Position numbers and translations under genes: made by a program
The notes under the pieces: model-generated
Told to the model about the DNA's origin: nothing
The model's database searches: none
What the model saw: the letters and a program-made list of their open reading frames with translations, nothing else
Assembly (NCBI GenBank): GCA_016182655.1
Contig: JACPGB010000020.1
Coordinates: forward strand, 1-37,574
Direction: 5' to 3'
Length of the DNA stretch: 37,574 nucleotides
From: Deltaproteobacteria bacterium
Lineage (GTDB): Bacteria; Desulfobacterota; GWC2-55-46
In this document: in pieces, positions 7,187 through 14,211 of the stretch
Position numbering within the stretch: the first letter of the stretch is position 1
How the letters are laid out: every line of letters begins with the position of its first letter

Positions 7187-7608
7187 CACTTGAGAAGCAC
7201 GACCCCGCCCACTACGAGTCCGATGCCTATGAGCTTCTGAATCGTAAAGCTCTCACCCAGGAACAAGACCGACACGACAAGCGCGACAAGCGGGTATGTG
7301 GCGGCCACAGGCACCGCGACCGATGCCTCCCCGTACTTCAAAGCCGAGTAGAAGGCGAGTTGTCCCAGGAGCCCGGCTATGAGCCCGCCGGCGGCTACAA
7401 GCAAAGCGCTCTTGACGTCGACCGTTGCTATCGCCCCTGTCCTTCCCATCGCCGCAAGCCCCACGAAGGCGATTATGGCAACCGGTATAGACCTTATCAC
7501 CACCCCGAGATAGGGGTCTATCTTGCCGTCGAGGCCGAGCTTTTCGAACGCAGGCGCGAACCCCCAGATGAGCGCGGTTAGAGCCGCGAACATGAATGAC
7601 TTGGACAT
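7186..7608 (-). CDS. EamA-family (DMT superfamily) membrane protein, single-domain size
   Basis: A 140-residue protein with about five hydrophobic helices and the EamA signature near its end (VAVPVAATYPLVALVVSVLFLGE, read in overlapping parts, then IGIGLVVGGVVLL). Most DMT carriers are about 290 residues with two EamA repeats; this one has a single repeat and would need to dimerise, as SMR-like and short EamA proteins do. The substrate is unknown. GGAGGAAAG precedes the ATG. The carbonic anhydrase terminator lies upstream, so it probably has its own promoter. Confidence 0.82.
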   Translation of the reverse strand: MSKSFMFAALTALIWGFAPAFEKLGLDGKIDPYLGVVIRSIPVAIIAFVGLAAMGRTGAIATVDVKSALLVAAGGLIAGLLGQLAFYSALKYGEASVAVPVAATYPLVALVVSVLFLGESFTIQKLIGIGLVVGGVVLLK

Positions 7609-7711
7609 GGTCTTTCCTCCGTAAAGGTCTACCCTTATTTTAGCTTATGTGGAAGACGGGTAAAAGGGATTTCGGGGGCGAAAAGGCCTCATTAAAGCCG
7701 GGGATGGAAAT

Positions 7712-7744
7712 AAAAAAGGGCGGGGCCGAAAGGCCCCGCCCTTT
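7712..7744 (-). terminator. Rho-independent terminator of the carbonic anhydrase gene
   Basis: A 13-bp perfect stem with GAAA/TTTC loop: 7715-7727 with 7732-7744 (GGGCGGGGCC core). Read on the minus strand it is followed by a T-run (complement of the A-run at 7712-7717). It starts 13 bp after the carbonic anhydrase stop. Confidence 0.93.
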
Positions 7745-7756
7745 CAAAGAAAAGGC

Positions 7757-8527
7757 TTAGTGCGTGATCGAATCCGCCGTGACCTTCCTGTCGTGCATCG
7801 GCTGTACCGGCCTGTTGTTCTTGTGCATGATCTTCTGTATCGCGTCTATCTGCTTCTTCGACATCTGGATGGGGGTCTTCAGCACATTCCAGTTGACGCT
7901 CTCGGAGCAGGGAGGTGTAGTAAGGGAGCCCGAGTACCTGTAGAAGGACTTCGTCTCCGGCAGGAGCTTCGAGGCGTCGATGGCGACCTTCACGTCCTTC
8001 TTGTCGCCGGACTTCTTCGGGAGGTTCGACCAGATGGCCTTGAACGCCGGGTTCTCCTTGCCCTCTTCTATGAGTACGCCGACGACCGCGAGCTCTCCCT
8101 TGTCGTTCTTGTGGACGAGGTGAAGCTCGTTGCCGAAGTACTTGCCGTTTAGCGTATGCTCGCTCGGGGTGTGGAAGTGAAACTGTATGAGGTTGTACTG
8201 GACCCCGTCTATGGTTATGGAGGAGCCCGAGTCGTAGTTTACCTGTACGGTGTGTCCGTTGTTGAGTATGTGGAGCTCGGAAGTCTTATAGTCGAACTTT
8301 ATGTCCGCCAGGTCCGCGCTCTCGGTAGCCGTGATATTTATCGGCGACTGCTGTTTCCCTTCTGAGCAGGCGGCGAAGTCCTTCGACATCGAGCCCCAGT
8401 GCTCGGGCCCGCCCTCGCCCTCGTAACTCCAGTGGCCGTGTCCGCCGGAGGCGTTGGCATAAGAGTACGAGCAAAGTCCGACGGTGACTGCAAAGGCCAG
8501 GGTCAAAAACCTCTTTCCTAACTTCAT
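7757..8527 (-). CDS. Alpha-type carbonic anhydrase, exported
   Basis: A 256-residue protein with a signal peptide (MKLGKRF, hydrophobic core to about residue 24). The family motif QQSPINI is at 59-65. The three zinc ligands are His117 and His119 (FHFHTPSEH) and His136 (ELHLVH), and the substrate-pocket motif is SLTTPPCSESVNW. Cys54 and the Cys of PPCSE are positioned for the disulfide usual in bacterial alpha enzymes. It interconverts CO2 and bicarbonate in the periplasm. AAAGGAG precedes the ATG. The short TauE/SafE gene lies 56 bp upstream in the same direction, with two small palindromes between them. Confidence 0.96.
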   Translation of the reverse strand: MKLGKRFLTLAFAVTVGLCSYSYANASGGHGHWSYEGEGGPEHWGSMSKDFAACSEGKQQSPINITATESADLADIKFDYKTSELHILNNGHTVQVNYDSGSSITIDGVQYNLIQFHFHTPSEHTLNGKYFGNELHLVHKNDKGELAVVGVLIEEGKENPAFKAIWSNLPKKSGDKKDVKVAIDASKLLPETKSFYRYSGSLTTPPCSESVNWNVLKTPIQMSKKQIDAIQKIMHKNNRPVQPMHDRKVTADSITH

Positions 8528-8545
8528 CTTTGATGCTCCTTTCCT

Positions 8546-8582
8546 CGCCTTAAGGCGGGTGTTATTTATGCGCTTTAAGCGC
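8546..8582. promoter_or_regulatory. Two adjacent palindromes before the carbonic anhydrase gene
   Basis: CGCCTTAAGGCG (8546-8557) and GCGCTTTAAGCGC (8570-8582) are both symmetric, share a TTAA-type centre and lie between the TauE-like stop and the carbonic anhydrase start. They may be operator half-sites or weak hairpins; no T-run follows. Confidence 0.35.
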
Positions 8583-8583
8583 G

Positions 8584-8943
8584 TTACTTCCAGAATATCA
8601 TCCTCAGGGAGACGATGAGGAGCGCGCCGCCGAAGACCTTCTTCAAAACGCCGGTCGGGATGGCGTTCGCGGTCTTGGCCCCTATGAGCCCTCCGATGAA
8701 AAACCCGATACAGAGGAGCCCAGCGACCTTAAGGTCGGCGTTCCCCGCCTTGTAGTAAGTCCATGCGGCAAGGAGCCCGATGGGCGGGACCATCATGGCA
8801 AGCGTCGTGCCCTGCGCCTGGTGCTGGGTGAACCCGAAGAGTAGGACGAGCGCCGGGACCACGACGATCCCGCCCCCTATGCCGACGAGCCCGCTTACGG
8901 CCCCGGCCAACACCCCCAGTACGATGAATGAGATTATATCCAT
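8584..8943 (-). CDS. Short TauE/SafE-family (TSUP) membrane protein
   Basis: A 119-residue protein with about four hydrophobic segments. The N-terminal VLGVLAGAVSGLVGIGGGIV is the hallmark Gly-rich first repeat of TauE/SafE (DUF81) proteins, and GFFIGGLIGAKTA matches the conserved end of the repeat. Typical members have two such repeats in about 250 residues and export sulfite, sulfoacetate or related anions; this is a half-length member that would have to dimerise. The sequence after the stop shows no second half, so it does not look like a recent truncation. It is immediately upstream of the carbonic anhydrase gene. Confidence 0.8.
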   Translation of the reverse strand: MDIISFIVLGVLAGAVSGLVGIGGGIVVVPALVLLFGFTQHQAQGTTLAMMVPPIGLLAAWTYYKAGNADLKVAGLLCIGFFIGGLIGAKTANAIPTGVLKKVFGGALLIVSLRMIFWK

Positions 8944-8980
8944 AAAGGCATCTTTTCAAGCAAAAAAAATTATGGCTAAA

Positions 8981-9108
8981 TCTAAAAATTAGGAATTTTT
9001 TCCGAGGTCAAGGAAGGGCGGAAATAAAAAGCGCAGCATATATTTTAATATGTGAGCACTTTTATTTCCGTCCTGACGCAGAAATCAGGAAAAATAACAA
9101 TTTTTAGA
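8981..9108. repeat. Long palindromic repeat, copy A (uninterrupted)
   Basis: TCTAAAAATT (8981-8990) at the left end is matched by AATTTTTAGA (9099-9108) at the right. Inside, GGCGGAAATAAAAAGCGC pairs imperfectly with GAGCACTTTTATTTCCGTCC, around an AT-rich centre (ATATTTTAATAT). A second copy with nearly identical arms lies at 12099-12324. It sits between the TauE-like and zinc-ribbon genes and carries no open frame. Confidence 0.85.
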
Positions 9109-9124
9109 GGCATTTATAACATTC

Positions 9125-9730
9125 TCAAACCTTTAAAACAAGCCTCACGAGGGATTGCAGTATAAGGAAGCCTATGTCCTTGGCGACCTCCTTTGTCTCT
9201 ATCGACCCCTCCTCCATTGCGGCGGAGAGTTCGAGCTCTTTTAATGTCGGCGTCGGCGCGATGGTGGCGGTGTCGAGCACTTTCTGCAGGTTCTTGAGGA
9301 CATTGAGCTCGCCCTGCGGCCTGTCGGCCACGGCGTTCTTGCCGAATGCGCTCTCCTTGTGGTTGGCGTATTTCGTGAGCTCGCCACGGTTGAGCCAGAG
9401 GCCGCTACATTTGCCGCACCTCTCTATGAGGGCGTCCTTCGGGAGCATCGGGTCTTTGAAGGGTATGAGCGTTTCGTCGCACCTCGGGCACTTCTCGGTG
9501 CCTTTCCGCAAGGGGTTGTCCGCAAGGAGGCTTTTGATATCCACCGTGTCGAGGGACTTTAACGACGAGCCCTTGGCGAAGTAGAGCTCCCACCTGTCGA
9601 ACCAGACCCCGCCGCATCCGGCGCACTGGTCGAGCAGGATCACCCTGCCGTAGGTCGCCTCGGCGTAGACCTCGTTTAACGCGCCCCCGCACTCCGGGCA
9701 CTTGAGTTTTGCGTCGGACTTGTCCGTCAT
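9125..9730 (-). CDS. Double zinc-ribbon (zf-TFIIB-like) protein
   Basis: A 201-residue protein with two zinc ribbons of the zf-TFIIB type. The first is CPECGG (residues 11-16) with CAGCGGVWFDRWEL about 20 residues later; the second is CPRCDE near 82 with CGKCSGLWLNRGEL. In each the CxxC pairs and the W-[FL]-[DN]-R-x-E-L tail are intact. The C-terminal 80 residues include a hydrophobic end (DIGFLILQSLVRLVL). Proteins of this family are widespread and without a settled function. AAAGGAA precedes the ATG. The HEPN-like gene lies 63 bp upstream in the same direction. Confidence 0.8.
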   Translation of the reverse strand: MTDKSDAKLKCPECGGALNEVYAEATYGRVILLDQCAGCGGVWFDRWELYFAKGSSLKSLDTVDIKSLLADNPLRKGTEKCPRCDETLIPFKDPMLPKDALIERCGKCSGLWLNRGELTKYANHKESAFGKNAVADRPQGELNVLKNLQKVLDTATIAPTPTLKELELSAAMEEGSIETKEVAKDIGFLILQSLVRLVLKV

Positions 9731-9793
9731 ATTCCTTTAGGGTTTATGAAAAGCACCTTTGAGGCATAATCCCGGGGCATTTTCTACAGGCTT

Positions 9794-10375
9794 CTATAAA
9801 TTGGAGTAGGCTGCATAAGCGACACACCTGCTTAGTGCTTGCCAAAATGATAAATCTTTCTGTTCAACCTCGAACTTTTCAAGCGATTCATTTGGGTTGC
9901 TGCCCTTGCGAGCCCAATAGGTGATTGCCTGAAAATCTGAACGGTATGTCCAATTGGCGTGAGCGATTGCATTCCGCAATGCACGTATGGGATTATTGCA
10001 CAGAAACTGTGCACACTTCTTCGTTGCTGACCCATTTGGGCAAACATCAGCCAAGACGCGGAAGCATGCCTCCGGCAGATAAACAAAACAGATGTAATTT
10101 TGTGATAAAATCTGGGCGCGGGTGATAAAAGGATTGCCCCGAGTAGCACCTGCTAGCTCCATCCACCCCTGAAAGGCTTTAAGTTCGGAAAATCTATCTT
10201 CAAGCGGGACTGGCGAAACAGCTCTTATTTTGTCTTTTTGCTCTGACGATAGAAAACGAACATCGGCGGCGATAGTAGTCGCAAGTCTTCCGGTCATTTC
10301 TGGAGTTAGTTTTATTTCACTCATCAGGCGAGTAGCAAAACTTTGCATTTGTGCATCGATATAATGCCAGTTCAT
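9794..10375 (-). CDS. HEPN-like protein of foreign codon usage
   Basis: A 193-residue, mainly helical protein. R134-N-A-I-A-H139 in the segment PIRALRNAIAHANWTY is the Rx4H motif of HEPN-fold proteins, many of which are RNases in toxin-antitoxin, abortive-infection or CRISPR effectors. The segment after it (FQAITYWARKG) resembles the helix that follows the motif in such proteins. No second domain, signal peptide or adjacent antitoxin is seen. Codon usage is unlike the neighbours: AT-richer, with few ATA and AGG codons. That points to horizontal transfer. AAGGTG precedes the ATG. The fold assignment is from the motif only and should be treated as tentative. Confidence 0.55.
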   Translation of the reverse strand: MNWHYIDAQMQSFATRLMSEIKLTPEMTGRLATTIAADVRFLSSEQKDKIRAVSPVPLEDRFSELKAFQGWMELAGATRGNPFITRAQILSQNYICFVYLPEACFRVLADVCPNGSATKKCAQFLCNNPIRALRNAIAHANWTYRSDFQAITYWARKGSNPNESLEKFEVEQKDLSFWQALSRCVAYAAYSNL

Positions 10376-10486
10376 TGTTTACACCTTTTTTATAAGGGGA
10401 GGAGTCTCGTAGACAAATCCATATTTATTCCCCTCCCACGCACTCATCAAACGCCATCTCCCACACCGAGCCTCATTCCCTGATTC

Positions 10487-11461
10487 TCAGGCCTTCTTGT
10501 CCTCTTTCTTCTCGAACTGATAGCCCATCTTTTTAAGCCTCGCGACCCTCTCGTGTATCGGAGGATGCGTCGAGAACACGTCGGCCACAAAGCCTGTCTT
10601 CTCGTCGAGCTTTCTTTGCAACGGGTCGCTGATAAATAAGTGCGCCGTCCCTCTCCGGGCGGTCCTCAATGGAGAAGTCGCTCCCGCTATCTTTTCCAGG
10701 GCGGAAGCGAGCGCAAGCGGGTTCCTGGTAAACTCGGCCGAGCTCACATCGGCCTGGTACTCCCTGTTCCTCGAGACCGCCATTGCGATGATGCGCGAGA
10801 TTAGCGGGGATATGAGGACGAAGAGGGCGATGATAAGGAGCGCTATCGGGTGAATGCCGCCCTTGTCCTTTACCGACCTCCGGGGCCGGATGCCGCCGTA
10901 GCGCCATGTGCGGACGGCCCAGTCAGAGAGTATCGATACCGTGCCTACAAGGACCGTCACGACCGTCATGGTGAGTATGTCGTTCGATTTTATATGCCCC
11001 ATCTCGTGGGCTATGACCGCCTGTAATTCCTCCCTGTTCATGGTGTCCAGCAGGCCCTGCGTCACTCCAACTACGGCGTTTTCCGGCCCCCTGCCGGTCG
11101 CAAAGGCGTTCGGGGCCGGGTCGTTTATTATGTAGACCTTGGGCATGGGGAGGCCTGAGGCGAGCGCCATCTCGGTCACCACATTGTGGAGCCTCTTGTG
11201 CGATGGGTCCTCGAAGACCGGTGGCTCCGCCCCGAGCGAGCGGAGCACGATGGAAGAGCCGTAGAAGTATGAGATGAAGCCGTTGAAGGAGGCGAGGGAT
11301 ACGGCGAAGACCGTGGCCACGGGGACTCTCGTAAGGCTTACCCCGCCGTAGGTGTATATGTCGACGGACGCGCCCACGAGGACGACGAAGACGAAAAAAC
11401 CGAGCATGAGGAGGACGGTTGTCCTCCTGTTTCTCGCCTGCTGGGAATAGATGTCTGTCAT
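10487..11461 (-). CDS. htpX: HtpX-type membrane zinc metalloprotease (M48)
   Basis: A 324-residue protein with membrane helices near 15-35, 48-68, 165-182 and 205-230. The zinc site is H152-E153-x-x-H156 (HEMGHIKSND), with the third ligand Glu234 in SRNREYQAD. The loop FATGRGPENAVVGVTQGLL before the active helix is standard for HtpX. The enzyme degrades damaged membrane proteins from the cytoplasmic side. The gene starts 27 bp after lemA, with GAGG before the ATG; the lemA-htpX pair is a recurring arrangement in bacteria. The C-terminus is lysine- and aspartate-rich. Confidence 0.93.
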   Translation of the reverse strand: MTDIYSQQARNRRTTVLLMLGFFVFVVLVGASVDIYTYGGVSLTRVPVATVFAVSLASFNGFISYFYGSSIVLRSLGAEPPVFEDPSHKRLHNVVTEMALASGLPMPKVYIINDPAPNAFATGRGPENAVVGVTQGLLDTMNREELQAVIAHEMGHIKSNDILTMTVVTVLVGTVSILSDWAVRTWRYGGIRPRRSVKDKGGIHPIALLIIALFVLISPLISRIIAMAVSRNREYQADVSSAEFTRNPLALASALEKIAGATSPLRTARRGTAHLFISDPLQRKLDEKTGFVADVFSTHPPIHERVARLKKMGYQFEKKEDKKA

Positions 11462-11488
11462 AAAGGCCTCTTTTACCTTATCCGGCCT

Positions 11489-12049
11489 TTATTTCATCTT
11501 GAGGTCCACAGTGGGGGCCTCGCGCTCCGCTCCCCCGGCCTGGAAGTACTCGGCCTTCTTGAAGCCGAAGACGGAGGCGATAATGAGCGTGGGGAAAACA
11601 GACTGCCTGGTGTTGAACTGAGCGACGATGTCGTTGTAGAACTGGCGGGCAAAGCCGATGCGGTTCTCGGTCGAGGTGAGCTCTTCCTGCAACTGTAGGA
11701 TGTTCTTGTTCGATTTGAGGTCCGGGTAGTTCTCGACGAGCATGAAGAGCCTGCCGAGCGCCTGCGTGAGCATGTTCTCTGCGATGCCCTTATCCGCAAT
11801 CGACCCCGCGCCCATCGCCTTTGCGCGGGCCTCTATGACCTTCGACAAGGTCTCGCGCTCGAACTCCATCGCGCCCTTGACCGTGTTGACGAGGTTGGGG
11901 ATGAGGTCGTAGCGCCTTTTCAATTGGACATCTATCTGTTGCCAGGCGTTCTCGACCTGGTTCTTTAGCGTCACCAAGCCGTTGTAGGCGAGTATTACCC
12001 AGAGGATGATGAGACCAATTATGCCGAGGACTATTATTGTTCCGTACAA
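11489..12049 (-). CDS. lemA: LemA-family membrane protein
   Basis: A 186-residue protein with one N-terminal membrane helix (residues 3-23) and a long alpha-helical body. The family pattern is clear: NGLVTLKNQVENAWQQIDVQ, then RRYDLIPNLVNTVKGAMEFE, and later the NRIGFARQFYNDIVAQFNTR block. LemA proteins are of uncertain function and are often paired with HtpX, as here. The start is a TTG codon at 12049 with AGGAGG correctly placed upstream; no ATG would retain the whole membrane helix. The upstream 278 bp are occupied by the interrupted long palindrome. Confidence 0.92.
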   Translation of the reverse strand: MYGTIIVLGIIGLIILWVILAYNGLVTLKNQVENAWQQIDVQLKRRYDLIPNLVNTVKGAMEFERETLSKVIEARAKAMGAGSIADKGIAENMLTQALGRLFMLVENYPDLKSNKNILQLQEELTSTENRIGFARQFYNDIVAQFNTRQSVFPTLIIASVFGFKKAEYFQAGGAEREAPTVDLKMK

Positions 12050-12098
12050 GCAATCCTCCTACTTAAGGGTGAATACCGGGGAATCCCCCTTGTTTTAG

Positions 12099-12324
12099 GC
12101 TACCTCTAAAAATCAGGTATTTTTTCTGAGGTCAAGGAAGGGCGGAAATAAAAAGCGGAGCATATGTGTGTTATATGTGAGCACTTTTATTTCCGTCCTG
12201 ACGGTCCTTGCCGGACTGGCAAATCCATACCAGGTGGCTGAAAATTTGGTTTGCCCCAAAGGCTCCGTTCGAGCCTGGCCCTGCGCCGAGCAGTCAGGAA
12301 AAATAACAATTTTTAGTGGTAGCC
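12099..12324. repeat. Long palindromic repeat, copy B, interrupted by a fold-back unit
   Basis: The outer ends GGCTACCTCTAAAAAT (12099-12114) and ATTTTTAGTGGTAGCC (12309-12324) are inverted repeats matching in 15 of 16 positions. The arms AAGGAAGGGCGGAAATAAAA and CACTTTTATTTCCGTCCTGA are as in copy A at 8981-9108. After CCTGACG the copy is split by 88 bp of the separate fold-back family (12205-12292), then resumes with TCAGGAAAAATAACAA. No coding sequence is evident. Confidence 0.85.
12205..12292 (-). repeat. Fold-back element unit at 12.2 kb
   Basis: The ends are TCCTTGCCGGACTGGCAAAT and CCTGGCCCTGCGCCGAGCA, as in the other family members. The centre has two own hairpins: TTTGG (12245-12249) with CCAAA (12256-12260), and GGCTC (12261-12265) with GAGCC (12271-12275). 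Strand is given as the one on which the CTCGGCG end comes first. Confidence 0.8.
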
Positions 12325-12327
12325 TGC

Positions 12328-12822
12328 CTACCTGTCCGGCTTCCTGAAGAACAGGTCGTGGAGCGTGTAGATCTCGTTTACCGCGTACTCCTTATTACCC
12401 GACGGGAGCACTATCTTAACCTCATCGCCCACGGCCTTGTTGAGGAGCGCCTTTCCGATGGGCGAGCTGACCGATATCTTCCCGTTCCTGGGGTCTACCT
12501 CCTCGGGGGTGACGAGCTCGAAGACGACCTCCTCGCCGGTGTTCTGGTCCTCGAGATGTATCCGGGAGCCGAAGCCGACGGCGTCCTTGGGTATGTTCTC
12601 AAGTTTCAGAGAAGAGAGCGTGTTTATGCGGGTCGTCAGGTGCGCGCACCTCGCCTGGAGGAACGACTGCCTCTGCTTTGCCGCCTCGTACTCGGCGTTC
12701 TCCCGAAGGTCCCCGTGGGCCGCGGCCTTCTGCAGTTCCTTCGGCACGTCGACCCTGAGTTCCTTTTCGACCTTCTGGAGCTCTTCCTTGAGCTGTTTTA
12801 CTATGGGAAGCTCGAGTATCAT
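12328..12822 (-). CDS. GreA/GreB-family transcript cleavage factor
   Basis: A 164-residue protein of the usual length. The N-terminal coiled-coil domain has the tip sequence AHGDLRENAEYEAAKQRQ, whose acidic residues (DxxENxEY) enter the polymerase secondary channel and support cleavage of backtracked RNA. The C-terminal half is the FKBP-like domain with the SSPIGKALLNKAVGDEV signature. GAGGAGAT precedes the ATG. The very short gap to the upstream methyltransferase gene (36 bp) suggests co-transcription. GreA is more likely than GreB from the motif and length, but the two are not separated with certainty here. Confidence 0.92.
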   Translation of the reverse strand: MILELPIVKQLKEELQKVEKELRVDVPKELQKAAAHGDLRENAEYEAAKQRQSFLQARCAHLTTRINTLSSLKLENIPKDAVGFGSRIHLEDQNTGEEVVFELVTPEEVDPRNGKISVSSPIGKALLNKAVGDEVKIVLPSGNKEYAVNEIYTLHDLFFRKPDR

Positions 12823-12858
12823 CTATCTCCTCGCGCGGCAAAGGCCGGGATATTCAAA

Positions 12859-14142
12859 TCATTTACCAAGTTCAAGGCTTGCGACGCACTCTATGTGGTA
12901 AGTCTGGGGGAACATGTCGACAAAGGAGGCCCTTTTGACCTTGTAGCCGCATGCGCTCAATGTGGACAAGTCCCGCGCAAGCGTCGGGGGACTGCAGGAG
13001 ACATATACGATCCTCTCAGGCCTCGCCCCGGAAAGCATGCTTACGACCTCGGGCCCTCCGCCCCTCGGCGGGTCTAATACTATCACACAAGGTCTTGTCT
13101 TTTCAAGGCTTTTAATCTCCTGTTTAAGCCACAGGGCGGCCTCGGATGACACGAAACTCGCGGACTTTATCCCGTTTATTTTCGCGTTTTCCTCGGCGAA
13201 TTCGGTCGCCTCGATGGACGACTCCACCCCGGTAGCCGCCCTTGCGCCCTTGGATAACGGGAGGGTGAGGTTCCCGACGCCTGAAAAGAGGTCTACGACC
13301 GTCTCCGTGCCTGAAAGTCCGGCGTATTCGACCACCTTCTCTACGAGCCGTTCGTTCTGAGCCGGGTTCACCTGGGAAAAGAGGCCGATGCCTGCGTTGA
13401 ACCTTAGCCCCTGGACACTGTACGAAAGTACGGTGTCGCCTTCGGAATATATCCTCTTTCCCTTGCCCTTCCTTTCGGGCGAGAGCCTTACTTCGAACCC
13501 CTTGAGCCCTTCGATACCGGAGAGGCACCCGTGCCAGTCTATTTTCTTTTCCTCGTGGATATAGAAAGCGGCGACGGCCTTTCCGTCAACGGGGCTTGCC
13601 CCTACCTCGACGGTGTATATCCCATGTTTTTTCCCGGAGAGCGCCCCTTTTATCCCCTTGAAGGCCCTGTTAACGGCCGGGTCTGCTATGGGGCATTCGT
13701 CTATGTCAATTACGATATGGCTCTTCTCGCCGAAAAAGCCCCAGCCGTTCCTGTCCACATGAAAAGACGCCCTGGACCGGTAATTCCAGGGGTTTACCGC
13801 CTTAATCGGCTCTCCGAACTCGGCCCCTTCGACCTTGCCTATCCGTTTAAGGGTCTCCTCGAATATCCGCTCCTTCCACTCCACCTGCCCTTCGTAGGAG
13901 ATGTGCTGTAGGGCGCACCCGCCGCACGCGCCGAAGACCGGGCAGGGCGGCTTGGCCCTTAAGGGCGACGGCGAGACGACTTCGACGAGCGCCCCCTCCG
14001 AGAATCCCTTCTTCTCTGTGACTACCGCAATGCGCGCCCTGTCACCGGGCGCGGTAAACGGCACGAATACGACCTTGCCGTCTATCCTTCCGATGCCCCT
14101 GCCTCCGAAGGCGAGGGCTGTTATATCAACGATGTGTTCCAT
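12859..14142 (-). CDS. 23S rRNA uracil-C5 methyltransferase (RlmD/RumA type)
   Basis: A 427-residue enzyme. Residues 1-55 form a TRAM-like RNA-binding domain. The 4Fe-4S site is CPVFGACGGC (Cys-x5-Cys-x2-Cys) with a preceding pattern typical of RlmD and RlmC. The SAM fold has DLFSGVGNLTLPLSKGA, the catalytic region has VLDPPRGGG, and the nucleophile is the Cys in YVSCSPPTLARDL. It methylates a uracil of 23S rRNA (U1939 or U747); which one cannot be told from sequence. GGAG lies six bases before the ATG. It is 69 bp downstream of metH with a GC hairpin between. Confidence 0.88.
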   Translation of the reverse strand: MEHIVDITALAFGGRGIGRIDGKVVFVPFTAPGDRARIAVVTEKKGFSEGALVEVVSPSPLRAKPPCPVFGACGGCALQHISYEGQVEWKERIFEETLKRIGKVEGAEFGEPIKAVNPWNYRSRASFHVDRNGWGFFGEKSHIVIDIDECPIADPAVNRAFKGIKGALSGKKHGIYTVEVGASPVDGKAVAAFYIHEEKKIDWHGCLSGIEGLKGFEVRLSPERKGKGKRIYSEGDTVLSYSVQGLRFNAGIGLFSQVNPAQNERLVEKVVEYAGLSGTETVVDLFSGVGNLTLPLSKGARAATGVESSIEATEFAEENAKINGIKSASFVSSEAALWLKQEIKSLEKTRPCVIVLDPPRGGGPEVVSMLSGARPERIVYVSCSPPTLARDLSTLSACGYKVKRASFVDMFPQTYHIECVASLELGK

Positions 14143-14154
14143 TATACTCCAAAA

Positions 14155-14188
14155 GGTTCGCGGGGCCTGCCTCAGGACCGGCCCCGCG
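14155..14188 (-). terminator. Candidate terminator after metH
   Basis: CGCGGGGCC (14159-14167) pairs with GGCCCCGCG (14180-14188). On the minus strand the stem is followed by AACCTTTTGG, a short T-run. It could end the metH transcript or merely attenuate read-through into the methyltransferase gene, whose start is 17 bp further on. Confidence 0.5.
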
Positions 14189-14211
14189 CCTGATTAAATA
14201 GCCAAACTTCC

